From: an uncultured Flavobacterium sp.
Lineage (GTDB): Bacteria; Bacteroidota; Bacteroidia; Flavobacteriales; Flavobacteriaceae
DNA length: 19,898 bases
Direction of reading: 5' to 3'
Assembly: GCF_946220915.1 (NCBI RefSeq)
Contig: NZ_CAMIHH010000063.1
Location: forward strand, 1-19,898
Of this stretch, positions 1 to 7,419 are shown piece by piece. Within the stretch, counting starts at the first letter, position 1. Each line of letters opens with the position of its first letter. The notes beneath the pieces were generated by a model that had not been told where the DNA came from, did not search any database, and saw nothing but the letters and a program-made list of their open reading frames with translations. The translations under genes and the position numbers were made by a program.

Positions 1-3000
1 AATTCCGCGAGACCAATCCCCAGCCAATACAACTAATCGGGCTGAAGCACATCAACCTGAAAAAGGCATCGGAAGAAGTAAGGCTGAGGCTTGAAAAATT
101 AAAAGCTGCCGATGCAACGCAGATTACCGCACCTGCAGAGCACCACAACATTGCAGACCTCGATTTTGTACACCTGCACAACCATACGCAATTTTCGGTA
201 CTGCAAAGCACCATTAGCGTACCGGATTTGGTAAAGGCCGCTGCCAAATATAAAATGCCTGCCGTTGCCATGACCGACCATGGCAACATGATGGGGGCAT
301 TCCACTTTGTAAGCAACGTGCTTAACCACAACAAGGCTGCCGAGGCAAAGAATAAAGCCGCTATTGAGAATGGCGAGGAGCCGGCCGAGGTAATCATGAA
401 GCCTATCGTGGGCTGCGAATTCTTTGTTTGCGAAGACCATAAAGACAAAACCCGAAAGGATAATGGCTACCAGATCGTCCTTTTGGCAAAGAACAAAAAG
501 GGCTACCACAATCTGGCAAAGATGGCATCAATAGCCTATACCGCCGGATTTTACTATGTACCGAGAATTGACAAAAAAGTAATCGAAAAGTATAAGGACG
601 ATATCATCGTGCTCTCGGGCAACCTGTATGGGGAAATTCCGAACAAAGTATTGAACATCGGCGAAAACCAGGCCGAAGATGCGCTGCTATGGTGGAAAGG
701 CCTTTTTGGCGAAGACCTCTATATCGAGCTGATGCGCCATGGGCAGGAGGATGAGAACCGCGTGAACCAGTCGCTCATATCGTTGGCACGCAAGCACGGT
801 GTAAAACTCGTAGCAACCAATAACACCTACTACGTTAACAAAGAAGACTCGCACGCGCACGACATCCTGCTCTGCGTGAAGGATGGAGAGAAGCTGGCAA
901 CGCCGGTAGGCCGTGGTCGTGGTTTCCGTTACGGGCTTCCGAACAAGGAATACTACTTTAAGCCTGGCGAGGAAATGAAAGACCTCTTTAAGGACCTGCC
1001 GGAAGCGATCATGACCATTCAGGAGATCGTCGATAAGATAGAAACCTATTCGCTGTACCGCGACGTGCTATTGCCAAAATTCGACATCCCGGAAGAATTT
1101 GTCGTTACCGAAGACGAGGCTGACGGAGGCAAGCGGGGTGAAAACAAATTTTTGCACCATCTTACCTATGTGGGTGCCGCAAAACGCTATGCCGATATTA
1201 CCGACGATATCCGCGAGCGCCTTGATTTTGAATTAAAGACCATCGAAAATACCGGTTACCCCGGCTATTTCCTCATTGTACAGGATTTCATTGCCAAGGC
1301 AAGGGAACTTGGCGTATCCGTAGGGCCCGGACGGGGGTCGGCAGCGGGATCGGCAGTGGCCTATTGCCTGGGCATTACCAACATCGACCCCATTGCCTAC
1401 GACCTGCTTTTTGAGCGCTTCCTGAACCCTGACCGGGTATCGATGCCCGATATAGACATCGATTTTGATGACGAAGGACGTGGGCGCGTGATGGATTACG
1501 TGATCAACAAATATGGCTCCAGCCAGGTAGCGCAGATCATTACCTATGGTACGATGGCTGCCAAGTCGTCCATCCGGGATACTGCAAGGGTACTCGACCT
1601 GCCGCTGTTTGAAGCCGACAAGATCGCCAAGCTCATCCCGAACATGAAGCTGGCCAAGATATTTACCATGGATGGCAATGCGCTTCGCGGGGCGCTGCGA
1701 TCGGATGAATATGAGCGCGTGCAGGAGCTCATTGGCATGGCCGATGCGGGCGACCTTACCTCGGAAACCATACAACAGGCCAAAGTGCTGGAAGGTTCAC
1801 TAAGAAATACGGGCATCCATGCATGCGGGGTGATCATTACACCGGACGACATTACCAACTTTGTACCCGTTTCACTGGCAAAGGATTCAGAACTGTACGT
1901 AACACAGTTTGACAACTCGGTGGTGGAAAGCGCCGGATTATTGAAGATGGACTTTTTGGGATTAAAGACCCTTACCCTTATAAAAGATACCGTAAAGCTG
2001 GTAAAATACCGTTTTGGCATTGAGCTGAACCCGGACACCTTCCCTATTGACGACGCGAAGACGTATGAACTCTTCCAACGCGGGGAAACGGTGGGGATAT
2101 TCCAGTACGAATCGCCCGGGATGCAAAAATACATGAAGGACCTGAAGCCTACGGTGTTTGGCGACCTAATTGCCATGAACGCGCTGTACCGCCCGGGGCC
2201 GCTGGAATACATACCAAGCTTTGTTCGCCGTAAGAATGGCGAGGAAGAGATAAAATATGACCTTGATGCCTGCGAGGAATACCTTAAGGAAACCTACGGC
2301 ATCACAGTATACCAGGAGCAAGTGATGCTGCTGTCGCAAAAGCTGGCCGGCTTTACGAAGGGTGAGGCCGACGTACTGCGAAAGGCGATGGGTAAAAAAC
2401 AGAAGGACGTTCTGGACAAAATGAAGCCGAAGTTCGTGGAGCAGGCTGCAGCCAAAGGCCATGATGCGGCAACACTGGAAAAAATATGGAAAGACTGGGA
2501 AGCATTTGCAAGTTACGCCTTCAACAAGTCGCATTCCACCTGCTATGCCTGGATAGCCTACCAAACAGCCTATCTTAAAGCCCACTATCCTGCCGAATAT
2601 ATGGCAGCCGTACTTTCCAACAACATGAACGACATCAAGCAGGTATCCTTTTTTATGGAAGAATGCAAACGCATGGGCCTACAGGTGCTTGGCCCGGATG
2701 TGAATGAATCGTATTACAAATTTACCGTAAACGACCAGGGGGCTGTTCGTTTCGGGATGGGGGCGGTAAAAGGCGTAGGCTCAGGTGCGGTGGAAACCAT
2801 AGTGGAACACCGCAAGAACGGCAGGTTTAAATCGATATTCGACCTTGCCAAGCGTATCGACTTGCGGGCAGCCAACAAAAAAGCCTTCGAAAACCTTGCC
2901 CTTGCCGGAGGGCTGGACTGCTTTACCAATACGCACCGTGCGCAATACTTTCACATGGACGCAAGCGAAAACATTTCTTTTCTCGAAAAGGCCATGCGTT

Positions 3001-3896
3001 ATGGTGCGAAATCCCAGGAGAATGAGAACTCATCGCAGGTAAGCCTGTTTGGCGAGGCCAGCGAGGTGCAGATTCCCGAACCAATTGTGCCGCCGTGCGA
3101 AGAATGGAGCACGATGGAAAAACTCGCCAAAGAACGCGAAGTAGTAGGCATTTACATATCGGGCCATCCGCTTGACGACTACAGGTTCGAGATGAAATAC
3201 TTTTGCAACACAAGGCTCGACGCGCTGAAAAGCCTGGAGCAGCATGTGGGCAAAAACCTTAGCTTTGGGGGCATCATATCAAACGTACAGCACAAGGTCG
3301 CCAAGAACGGCAAGGGCTGGGCAGCATTCCTGCTGGAGGGCTATGATGAGAGTTACGAATTCAGGATATATGGGGAAGAATACCTTAAGTTCAGGCACTT
3401 CCTCATTGGGAATAACTTTACCTACATAAGGGTACTGGTTAAAGAAGGCTGGGTGAACCAGGAAGGCAAAAAGGGTGACCCGAGGGTACAATTCATTGCC
3501 ATACAGTACTTACAGGATGTATTGACAACTTTTGCCAAAAAGCTCATAATACAATTCAATGTGCTTGAACTGCAGGAACAGCTCATTGAAACGCTCAACC
3601 AGATATTCCGCCAGAATTCTGGTGATAATACCGTAACCTTTGAGGTAATGGAACTGGAAAAAGTTAAGAAAAAAGTAGCGATTGCGGCTGCCTCAGTAGT
3701 TGCTGCCGAAACAGCAAATGATGAGGCAGGTGACGAGTTTGATGTTCCTGAGATGAATGCTGTTATTGAAACTGACGTTGAGGAAATACAGGTAGTAACC
3801 AAGCTAACCATGCCAAGCCGTAAACTGAAAGTGAAAATATCAAATGAGCTGCTTCAGGAACTGGATAAACTTGAGCTGAATTTCAGGCTGAATTAA
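1..3896 (+). CDS. dnaE: DNA polymerase III subunit alpha (5' partial)
   Basis: Replicative DNA polymerase catalytic subunit. The frame is open from base 3, so the start lies upstream; about 1297 codons are visible, ending in TAA at 3894. The PHP domain begins with HLHNHT (171-188) and TDHGNM. The polymerase core shows GPGRGSAAGSA, the catalytic aspartates of PDIDIDF (1446-1466), a third aspartate in KMDFLGL (codon 1950), and FNKSHSTCYAWIAYQTAYL. A clamp-binding motif QVSLFG lies at 3036-3053, followed by an OB-fold around 3258-3390. Seen upstream of PHP is about 55 residues ending a different domain (QLIGLKHINLKKASEEVR); from family knowledge, Bacteroidota DnaE often carries an N-terminal DnaQ-like exonuclease, so this is probably the linker after it. 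The visible part alone exceeds E. coli DnaE (1160 residues), which agrees with a fusion. No terminator hairpin was found after the stop. The internal ATG at 228 is inside the PHP domain and is not the start. Confidence 0.97.
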   Translation, partial: FRETNPQPIQLIGLKHINLKKASEEVRLRLEKLKAADATQITAPAEHHNIADLDFVHLHNHTQFSVLQSTISVPDLVKAAAKYKMPAVAMTDHGNMMGAFHFVSNVLNHNKAAEAKNKAAIENGEEPAEVIMKPIVGCEFFVCEDHKDKTRKDNGYQIVLLAKNKKGYHNLAKMASIAYTAGFYYVPRIDKKVIEKYKDDIIVLSGNLYGEIPNKVLNIGENQAEDALLWWKGLFGEDLYIELMRHGQEDENRVNQSLISLARKHGVKLVATNNTYYVNKEDSHAHDILLCVKDGEKLATPVGRGRGFRYGLPNKEYYFKPGEEMKDLFKDLPEAIMTIQEIVDKIETYSLYRDVLLPKFDIPEEFVVTEDEADGGKRGENKFLHHLTYVGAAKRYADITDDIRERLDFELKTIENTGYPGYFLIVQDFIAKARELGVSVGPGRGSAAGSAVAYCLGITNIDPIAYDLLFERFLNPDRVSMPDIDIDFDDEGRGRVMDYVINKYGSSQVAQIITYGTMAAKSSIRDTARVLDLPLFEADKIAKLIPNMKLAKIFTMDGNALRGALRSDEYERVQELIGMADAGDLTSETIQQAKVLEGSLRNTGIHACGVIITPDDITNFVPVSLAKDSELYVTQFDNSVVESAGLLKMDFLGLKTLTLIKDTVKLVKYRFGIELNPDTFPIDDAKTYELFQRGETVGIFQYESPGMQKYMKDLKPTVFGDLIAMNALYRPGPLEYIPSFVRRKNGEEEIKYDLDACEEYLKETYGITVYQEQVMLLSQKLAGFTKGEADVLRKAMGKKQKDVLDKMKPKFVEQAAAKGHDAATLEKIWKDWEAFASYAFNKSHSTCYAWIAYQTAYLKAHYPAEYMAAVLSNNMNDIKQVSFFMEECKRMGLQVLGPDVNESYYKFTVNDQGAVRFGMGAVKGVGSGAVETIVEHRKNGRFKSIFDLAKRIDLRAANKKAFENLALAGGLDCFTNTHRAQYFHMDASENISFLEKAMRYGAKSQENENSSQVSLFGEASEVQIPEPIVPPCEEWSTMEKLAKEREVVGIYISGHPLDDYRFEMKYFCNTRLDALKSLEQHVGKNLSFGGIISNVQHKVAKNGKGWAAFLLEGYDESYEFRIYGEEYLKFRHFLIGNNFTYIRVLVKEGWVNQEGKKGDPRVQFIAIQYLQDVLTTFAKKLIIQFNVLELQEQLIETLNQIFRQNSGDNTVTFEVMELEKVKKKVAIAAASVVAAETANDEAGDEFDVPEMNAVIETDVEEIQVVTKLTMPSRKLKVKISNELLQELDKLELNFRLN

Positions 3897-3972
3897 TTTT
3901 CCTAATAAATTTTGTCTATGGCACCATAGCTAAATCTAATATAAGTTTAACAACCATTGGTTTATTAATGCG

Positions 3973-3980
3973 TAAATTTG
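3973..3980 (+). promoter_or_regulatory. Candidate -7 box for trxA (TAAATTTG)
   Basis: TAAATTTG matches the Bacteroidota TAnnTTTG -7 consensus and ends 35 nt before the trxA ATG. No good -33 TTG was found at the usual spacing; the nearest candidate is a weak TTTA at 3946. This would give trxA its own promoter, independent of dnaE. Confidence 0.5.
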
Positions 3981-4015
3981 TGTCATAATAATAACTCTCT
4001 TAGCGTAAATATACT

Positions 4016-4333
4016 ATGGCACAAGCAATAACAGATGCAACTTTTGACGAAGTGGTATTGAAATCAGATAAACCGGTTTTAGTGGATTTTTGGGCAGCAT
4101 GGTGCGGACCGTGCCGTATGGTAGGGCCAATCATCGACGAGATAAGCAGTGAATACGAAGGAAAGGCTGTTGTTGGCAAGGTTGACGTAGATTCCAACCA
4201 GGAGTTCGCCGCGAAATACGGCGTAAGGAACATCCCTACAGTACTTGTTTTCCAAAACGGCGAAGTTGTGGGCAGGCAGGTAGGCGTTGCGCCAAAGCAA
4301 ACGTACACTAATGCCATTGACGCATTATTATAA
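4016..4333 (+). CDS. trxA: Thioredoxin
   Basis: Cytoplasmic protein disulfide reductase of 105 residues, the usual length for a single-domain thioredoxin, with no signal peptide. The active site WCGPC sits in FWAAWCGPCRMVGPIIDEI near residues 27-45. The fold is further supported by KVDVDSNQEFAAKYGVRNIPT, which contains the cis-proline (IPT), and by the C-terminal VVGRQVG strand. It stands alone: dnaE ends 119 bp upstream, and a Rho-independent terminator follows 25 bp after the stop. It has its own candidate -7 box at 3973. It probably supplies reducing power for ribonucleotide reductase, peroxiredoxins or methionine sulfoxide reductase, but nothing nearby identifies a specific partner. Confidence 0.97.
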   Translation: MAQAITDATFDEVVLKSDKPVLVDFWAAWCGPCRMVGPIIDEISSEYEGKAVVGKVDVDSNQEFAAKYGVRNIPTVLVFQNGEVVGRQVGVAPKQTYTNAIDALL

Positions 4334-4358
4334 TATTTTATCCATTTCTGGATGTTTG

Positions 4359-4394
4359 AAAGCCCTGACGTAATGTTGGGGCTTTTTTATTTTT
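4359..4394 (+). terminator. Rho-independent terminator of trxA
   Basis: AAAGCCC (4359-4365) pairs with GGGCTTT (4379-4385) around a 13-nt loop and is followed by a T-rich run to 4394. It lies 25 bp after the trxA stop. Confidence 0.8.
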
Positions 4395-4415
4395 AGGAGG
4401 AAACAATTTCTATTA

Positions 4416-4541
4416 TTTTTTACCACAAGGGACACGAAGGTTTTCACAAAGAACACGAAAAATCTTCTGCTAACAAGGTCACAAAGGTTTGCGGTTAGCT
4501 TTGTGAACCTTGTGAAAAGCTTAGTGCGCTTTGTGGTTAAA
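4416..4541. repeat. ACAAAG-type imperfect palindromic intergenic element, copy 1
   Basis: An approximately 125-bp element has inverted ends: TTTTTACCACAAGG at the left and CTTTGTGGTTAAA at the right. An internal arm pair is ACAAGGTCACAAAG (4473-4486) against CTTTGTGAACCTTGT (4499-4513), complementary apart from one extra base. It is rich in CACAAAG and CACGAA words on the left and CTTTGTG words on the right. It has no coding potential. A related, shorter element is at 6110-6200. It lies in the gap between the trxA terminator and the end of the HxlR gene. Confidence 0.75.
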
Positions 4542-4569
4542 TTAGAAGCGCTGTCTTCAATGAATGGCA

Positions 4570-4917
4570 TTAATTTATGTCGCACTCCACCGGATTACCT
4601 TCATGGTAAATATGGTCCCATTCCGCCAACTGAAGGATAATGGGAATGAGTGCCCGGCCTTTTTCAGTAAGGCTGTATTCCACGCGCGGAGGGAGTTCCT
4701 TAAATTCTTCGCGCAGCAATACTCCATCGGCTTCCAGCTCTTTTAAAGTCGTTGTCAGTACTTTTTTTGAGATGGAACCCACAGCGGCATATATCTGCCC
4801 GAAACGCGCCGTACGCTCCCGCAATGCATAAATGATGATGGGCTTCCACTTGGTGCCAAGTATGGCCATGGAGCGGTGTATGGGGCAGTCGCTGTACCGG
4901 AAAACATCATTTTTCAT
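4570..4917 (-). CDS. HxlR-family winged-helix transcriptional regulator
   Basis: DNA-binding regulator of 115 residues, typical for the family. The HxlR pattern is clear: a conserved Cys11 in DCPIHRSMAILGTKWKPIII, then RFGQIYAAVGSISKKVLTTTLKELEADG (recognition helix region), the PPRVEYSLTEKGRAL wing, and a helix ending LAEWDHIY. In characterised relatives (YodB, HypR) the N-terminal Cys senses thiol or electrophile stress, so a similar role here is an inference. It is divergent from a flavin-dependent ene-reductase gene, with 100 bp between starts. Candidate operator repeats overlap its own -7 box (TACTTTTG, complement of 4961-4968), suggesting autoregulation. The 3' side abuts ACAAAG element copy 1. 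Confidence 0.93.
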   Translation of the reverse strand: MKNDVFRYSDCPIHRSMAILGTKWKPIIIYALRERTARFGQIYAAVGSISKKVLTTTLKELEADGVLLREEFKELPPRVEYSLTEKGRALIPIILQLAEWDHIYHEGNPVECDIN

Positions 4918-5017
4918 AAGGGGTTACTTTAAGGTTACCTGAATAAACTATCATTGGTTACAAAAGTAAACTATTAAGCCGTAACTTTGTATTTCTAATT
5001 CTAAAAAACATAAGTAC
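4918..5017. promoter_or_regulatory. Divergent promoter/operator between the hxlR-like and OYE genes
   Basis: The rightward -7 box TAACTTTG (4982-4989) precedes the OYE gene. The leftward -7 box is TACTTTTG (complement of 4961-4968). GGTTAC occurs at 4922-4927, 4933-4938 and 4956-4961, and the last copy faces GTAAAC (4966-4971) across AAAA, making an interrupted palindrome that covers the leftward -7 box and lies upstream of the rightward one. This is a plausible HxlR operator placed to control both genes. No good -33 element was found at normal spacing for either promoter. Confidence 0.6.
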
Positions 5018-6082
5018 ATGGATTTAAGCCCTTTGTTCAACCCCTTTACATATAAAACCCTTACCCTCGATAACCGCTTTGTAATGGCTCCAATGACGCG
5101 TGCCATTACTGATAACGGGACACCTACACAGCTTAATGCCGACTATTATACCCGCCGTGCCGCTGCCGGTGTTGGATTGATCCTGACCGAAGGCACAGTT
5201 GTAAATCGCCCAGCCTCGAAGAACATACCTGGAATTCCGAATTTTTATGGCGGAGATGCCCTTACCGGATGGAAAAATGTGGCTGACAGCGTTCATGCCG
5301 CAGGCGGGAAGATCGCGCCACAGCTATGGCATGTTGGCAACACTCCCTACGGCGAATGGAGGCCTGATGCGCCTTTTGAAAACCCGGACTCAATGACGAC
5401 TGAAGACATACAGGCTACCATAAAAGCTTTCGCCGATGCTGCACTGGAGGCAAAGAATCTGGGCTTTGACGCTTTTGAGATACATGGCGCTCACGGCTAC
5501 CTCATTGACCAATTCTTTTGGGATGGCACCAACCACCGTACCGATGCGTACGGCGGAAAGACATTAATAGAACGCAGCCGTTTTGCAGTAGAGGTGGTAA
5601 AAGCGATGCGTGAAGCTGTTGGCCCTGATATGGTCATCATCCTTCGACTCTCACAATGGAAGCAGCAGGATTACACAGTAAAGCTGGCCCAAACACCGCA
5701 AGAGCTCGAAGATTGGGTGCTGCCGCTTGTAGATGCCGGTGTGGACATTTTTCACGGATCGCAGCGCAGGTACTGGGAAAATGAATTTGACGGCAGCGAC
5801 CTGAACTTTGCCGGATGGCTGAAGAAAGTTACCGGGCAGCCTACGATAACAGTTGGTTCTGTAGGGCTGACTAATGACTTCATGGAATTTTTCGGGACAG
5901 GCGCGGGTGCGGGTATAACCGACCTGAGCGATCTGCTGAGGAGGTTTGACCGTGGTGATTTTGACCTGGTGGCAGTGGGGCGTTCGCTATTGCAGGACCC
6001 GGAATGGGTCCGGAAAGTAAAGACCGGAAGGTTTGGAGAATTGAAGGCATTTGAAGCGGCGAGCGCTGCGGAATTATATTAA
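5018..6082 (+). CDS. Old Yellow Enzyme family NADH:flavin oxidoreductase
   Basis: FMN-dependent ene-reductase of 354 residues, the normal length of a single-domain TIM-barrel OYE. It starts with LFNPFTYKTLTLDNRFVMAPMTR, the FMN-binding first strand; PQLWHVG follows near 101-107. The substrate-anion-binding pair and catalytic Tyr appear in HGAHGYLIDQFF (His156, His159, Tyr161), the His/His form seen in YqjM/XenA-type bacterial enzymes rather than the His/Asn form of yeast OYE. RTDAYGG and the C-terminal phosphate-binding AVGRSLLQDPEWV are present. YqjM's redox-tuning Cys is not present in the equivalent MAPMTR segment. Likely substrates are activated alkenes, quinones or nitro compounds; the physiological one cannot be told. 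Divergence from an HxlR gene suggests induction by electrophiles. A terminator follows directly. Confidence 0.94.
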   Translation: MDLSPLFNPFTYKTLTLDNRFVMAPMTRAITDNGTPTQLNADYYTRRAAAGVGLILTEGTVVNRPASKNIPGIPNFYGGDALTGWKNVADSVHAAGGKIAPQLWHVGNTPYGEWRPDAPFENPDSMTTEDIQATIKAFADAALEAKNLGFDAFEIHGAHGYLIDQFFWDGTNHRTDAYGGKTLIERSRFAVEVVKAMREAVGPDMVIILRLSQWKQQDYTVKLAQTPQELEDWVLPLVDAGVDIFHGSQRRYWENEFDGSDLNFAGWLKKVTGQPTITVGSVGLTNDFMEFFGTGAGAGITDLSDLLRRFDRGDFDLVAVGRSLLQDPEWVRKVKTGRFGELKAFEAASAAELY

Positions 6083-6088
6083 CCATTG

Positions 6089-6107
6089 AGCCCTTCGGGG
6101 CTTTTTT
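6089..6107 (+). terminator. Rho-independent terminator of the OYE gene
   Basis: AGCCC (6089-6093) and GGGCT (6098-6102) close a TTCG tetraloop, followed by six T. It starts 6 bp after the stop codon. Confidence 0.88.
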
Positions 6108-6109
6108 GG

Positions 6110-6200
6110 TTTTTACCACAAAAGCACAAGGATTTACACAAGATTCACAAAGCTTTGTGTTCCTTGTGTCTTCCCTGTTTTGGGTACTTTGGGGTAAAAA
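6110..6200. repeat. ACAAAG-type palindromic intergenic element, copy 2
   Basis: A 91-bp near-palindrome. The ends TTTTTACC (6110-6117) and GGTAAAAA (6193-6200) are perfectly complementary. The central arms ACACAAGATTCACAAAG (6136-6152) and CTTTGTGTTCCTTGTGT (6153-6169) are complementary at 15 of 17 positions with no loop. It shares ends and internal CACAAAG/CTTTGTG words with copy 1 at 4416-4541. It starts immediately after the OYE terminator. Confidence 0.78.
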
Positions 6201-6216
6201 CTAAGGAGTTTCATCC

Positions 6217-6290
6217 ATAGCCCCGGGGGGAGCGGCATCCTGCGGAGGTACGGAGCAGATATAGCGGACGACGGGACCAGGCCTTTCCAA
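6217..6290. repeat. GC-rich intergenic element with AGCGGCATCC and ATATAGCGGA
   Basis: A GC-rich stretch within the 324-bp gene-free gap 6083-6406. It contains ATAGCCCCGG (6218-6227), AGCGGCATCC (6231-6240), then GATATAGCGGACGACGGGAC. No ORF or convincing stable fold was found; CTGC (6240-6243) and GCAG (6255-6258) could form a short stem. From memory, intergenic segments with AGCCC, AGCGG-ATCC and ATAGCGGA-AGC-GGGA words recur in Flavobacterium genomes, so it is listed as a probable interspersed repeat. This window holds only one copy. The rest of the gap, 6291-6393, shows nothing recognisable. Confidence 0.4.
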
Positions 6291-6393
6291 AGATGCGCTT
6301 AGATGGTGCTACAAATAAAATTGAAATATCTGCATTCCAAATACAGAATTGGTGAAATTCGTGCAATAGGTGGCAAACTAAACCCAAATTCGC

Positions 6394-6401
6394 TACATTT
6401 G
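6394..6401 (+). promoter_or_regulatory. Candidate -7 box immediately before the DUF58 gene
   Basis: TACATTTG fits TAnnTTTG but ends only 5 nt before the ATG at 6407. If used, transcription would begin at or next to the start codon, giving a leaderless mRNA. No -33 TTG was found at the expected distance, so this may be a chance match. Confidence 0.35.
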
Positions 6402-6406
6402 AAATT

Positions 6407-7333
6407 ATGAAGATAGAAGAGCAATTAGAAAAGATATCCGCTTTTTCGCACCTGGAGCTGCTGGCCAACCAGATAGTGGAAGGCTTTATCTCGGGGATGC
6501 ACAAAAGCCCGTTCCACGGGTTTTCGTCGGAGTTTGCCGAGCACAAGGTGTATAATGCCGGGGAGAGTACCAAGCACATCGACTGGAAGCTGTTTGCCCG
6601 CACTGACAGGCTGTATACAAAGCGCTATGAGGAGGAGACGAACCTGCGCTGCCACATCATTGTAGACAATTCGTCGTCAATGCATTACCCGAAGCTGAAG
6701 GATGGCCAGGCTTTTTATGAGAATAAGATTGGGTTTTCGGTACTGGCCTCAGCGGTGCTGATGGACCTGCTGAAGCGCCAGAGGGACGCTGTGGGGCTTA
6801 GCGTATATTCGGATACTTATGAGTTCTACGCGCCCGAGAAAGGCAGCGGGAGGCACCACAGGATGCTCCTGAACAAGCTGGAGGGGATACTTTCGGCGCC
6901 GGGCCAGGCGAAGGCTACCGATACCATTACTTTTTTGCACCAGATCGCGCAGAAGATGCACAGGCGGTCGATGATCATATTATTCACCGACATGTTCCAG
7001 CCAGGAAATGACGAGGCGCTTTTCAATGCCCTGCAGCACCTGAAACACAATAAGCATAAAGTGGTGCTGTTCCATGTGATTGATAAAAAGACGGAGCTGA
7101 GCTTTGATTTTGATAATGCACCGCGAAAATTTATCGACCTGGAAAGCGGCGAAGAGGTAAACCTTTTTGCCGAAAATGTGAAAACGGAGTATGAAAAACT
7201 GGTGGACGACTATTTTAAAAAGATTGCTGACACCTGCATTCAGTACAGAATTAAGTATGTACCCGTTTCGGTAGACGAAAAATTTGAAAAAATATTGACG
7301 ACATACCTCGTTGAAAAACAAAAGTTTGGCTAA
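6407..7333 (+). CDS. DUF58 domain-containing protein (MoxR-associated, VWA-like)
   Basis: Protein of 308 residues with no signal peptide or membrane segment, so probably cytoplasmic. The DUF58 signature is visible as EHKVYNAGESTKHIDWKLFA and RTDRLYTKRYEEE (residues about 45-77). A von Willebrand A-like strand follows with DNSSSM (Asp87), fitting the MIDAS DxSxS pattern. RSMIILFTDMF near residue 190 supplies a second VWA-like strand. DUF58 proteins usually sit beside MoxR AAA+ ATPases and BatA/BatB membrane proteins. Here neither flank has such a gene: the neighbours are a repeat region and tRNA-Asp. The biochemical function is unknown; a scaffolding or metal-dependent protein-binding role with a MoxR ATPase encoded elsewhere is inferred. 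Confidence 0.9.
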   Translation: MKIEEQLEKISAFSHLELLANQIVEGFISGMHKSPFHGFSSEFAEHKVYNAGESTKHIDWKLFARTDRLYTKRYEEETNLRCHIIVDNSSSMHYPKLKDGQAFYENKIGFSVLASAVLMDLLKRQRDAVGLSVYSDTYEFYAPEKGSGRHHRMLLNKLEGILSAPGQAKATDTITFLHQIAQKMHRRSMIILFTDMFQPGNDEALFNALQHLKHNKHKVVLFHVIDKKTELSFDFDNAPRKFIDLESGEEVNLFAENVKTEYEKLVDDYFKKIADTCIQYRIKYVPVSVDEKFEKILTTYLVEKQKFG

Positions 7334-7370
7334 TAAAGCCAAAAATAATTTGAATTTTCTTTGAAAAAGA

Positions 7371-7401
7371 TTTGCAGAAGTGGAAATGAGTCGTATATTT
7401 G
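7371..7401 (+). promoter_or_regulatory. Bacteroidota-type promoter of tRNA-Asp
   Basis: The -33 TTTG (7371-7374) and -7 TATATTTG (7394-7401) are separated by 19 nt, an excellent fit to the Bacteroidota housekeeping sigma-factor consensus. The expected start is near 7407, about 13 nt before the mature tRNA 5' end. Confidence 0.85.
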
Positions 7402-7419
7402 CACTCGCAATTAAGCGCT

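Noticed and set aside
1233..2212. Long antisense open frames (180 and 222 codons) inside dnaE
   Set aside because: They lie opposite a fully conserved polymerase core, show no recognisable motif, and are low-complexity shadows of the sense codons.
3897..3960. A terminator after dnaE
   Set aside because: No stem followed by a T run could be found; GTCTATGGCACCATAGC forms only a short hairpin without a T tract.
4570..6082. HxlR-OYE pair as a composite transposon
   Set aside because: The flanking palindromes are unequal, no transposase is present, and no target-site duplication could be recognised.
6211..6603. 130-codon - strand frame covering the GC-rich gap and the DUF58 5' end
   Set aside because: Half of it is antisense to the DUF58 gene and the protein resembles nothing; the gap is better explained as a repeat element.
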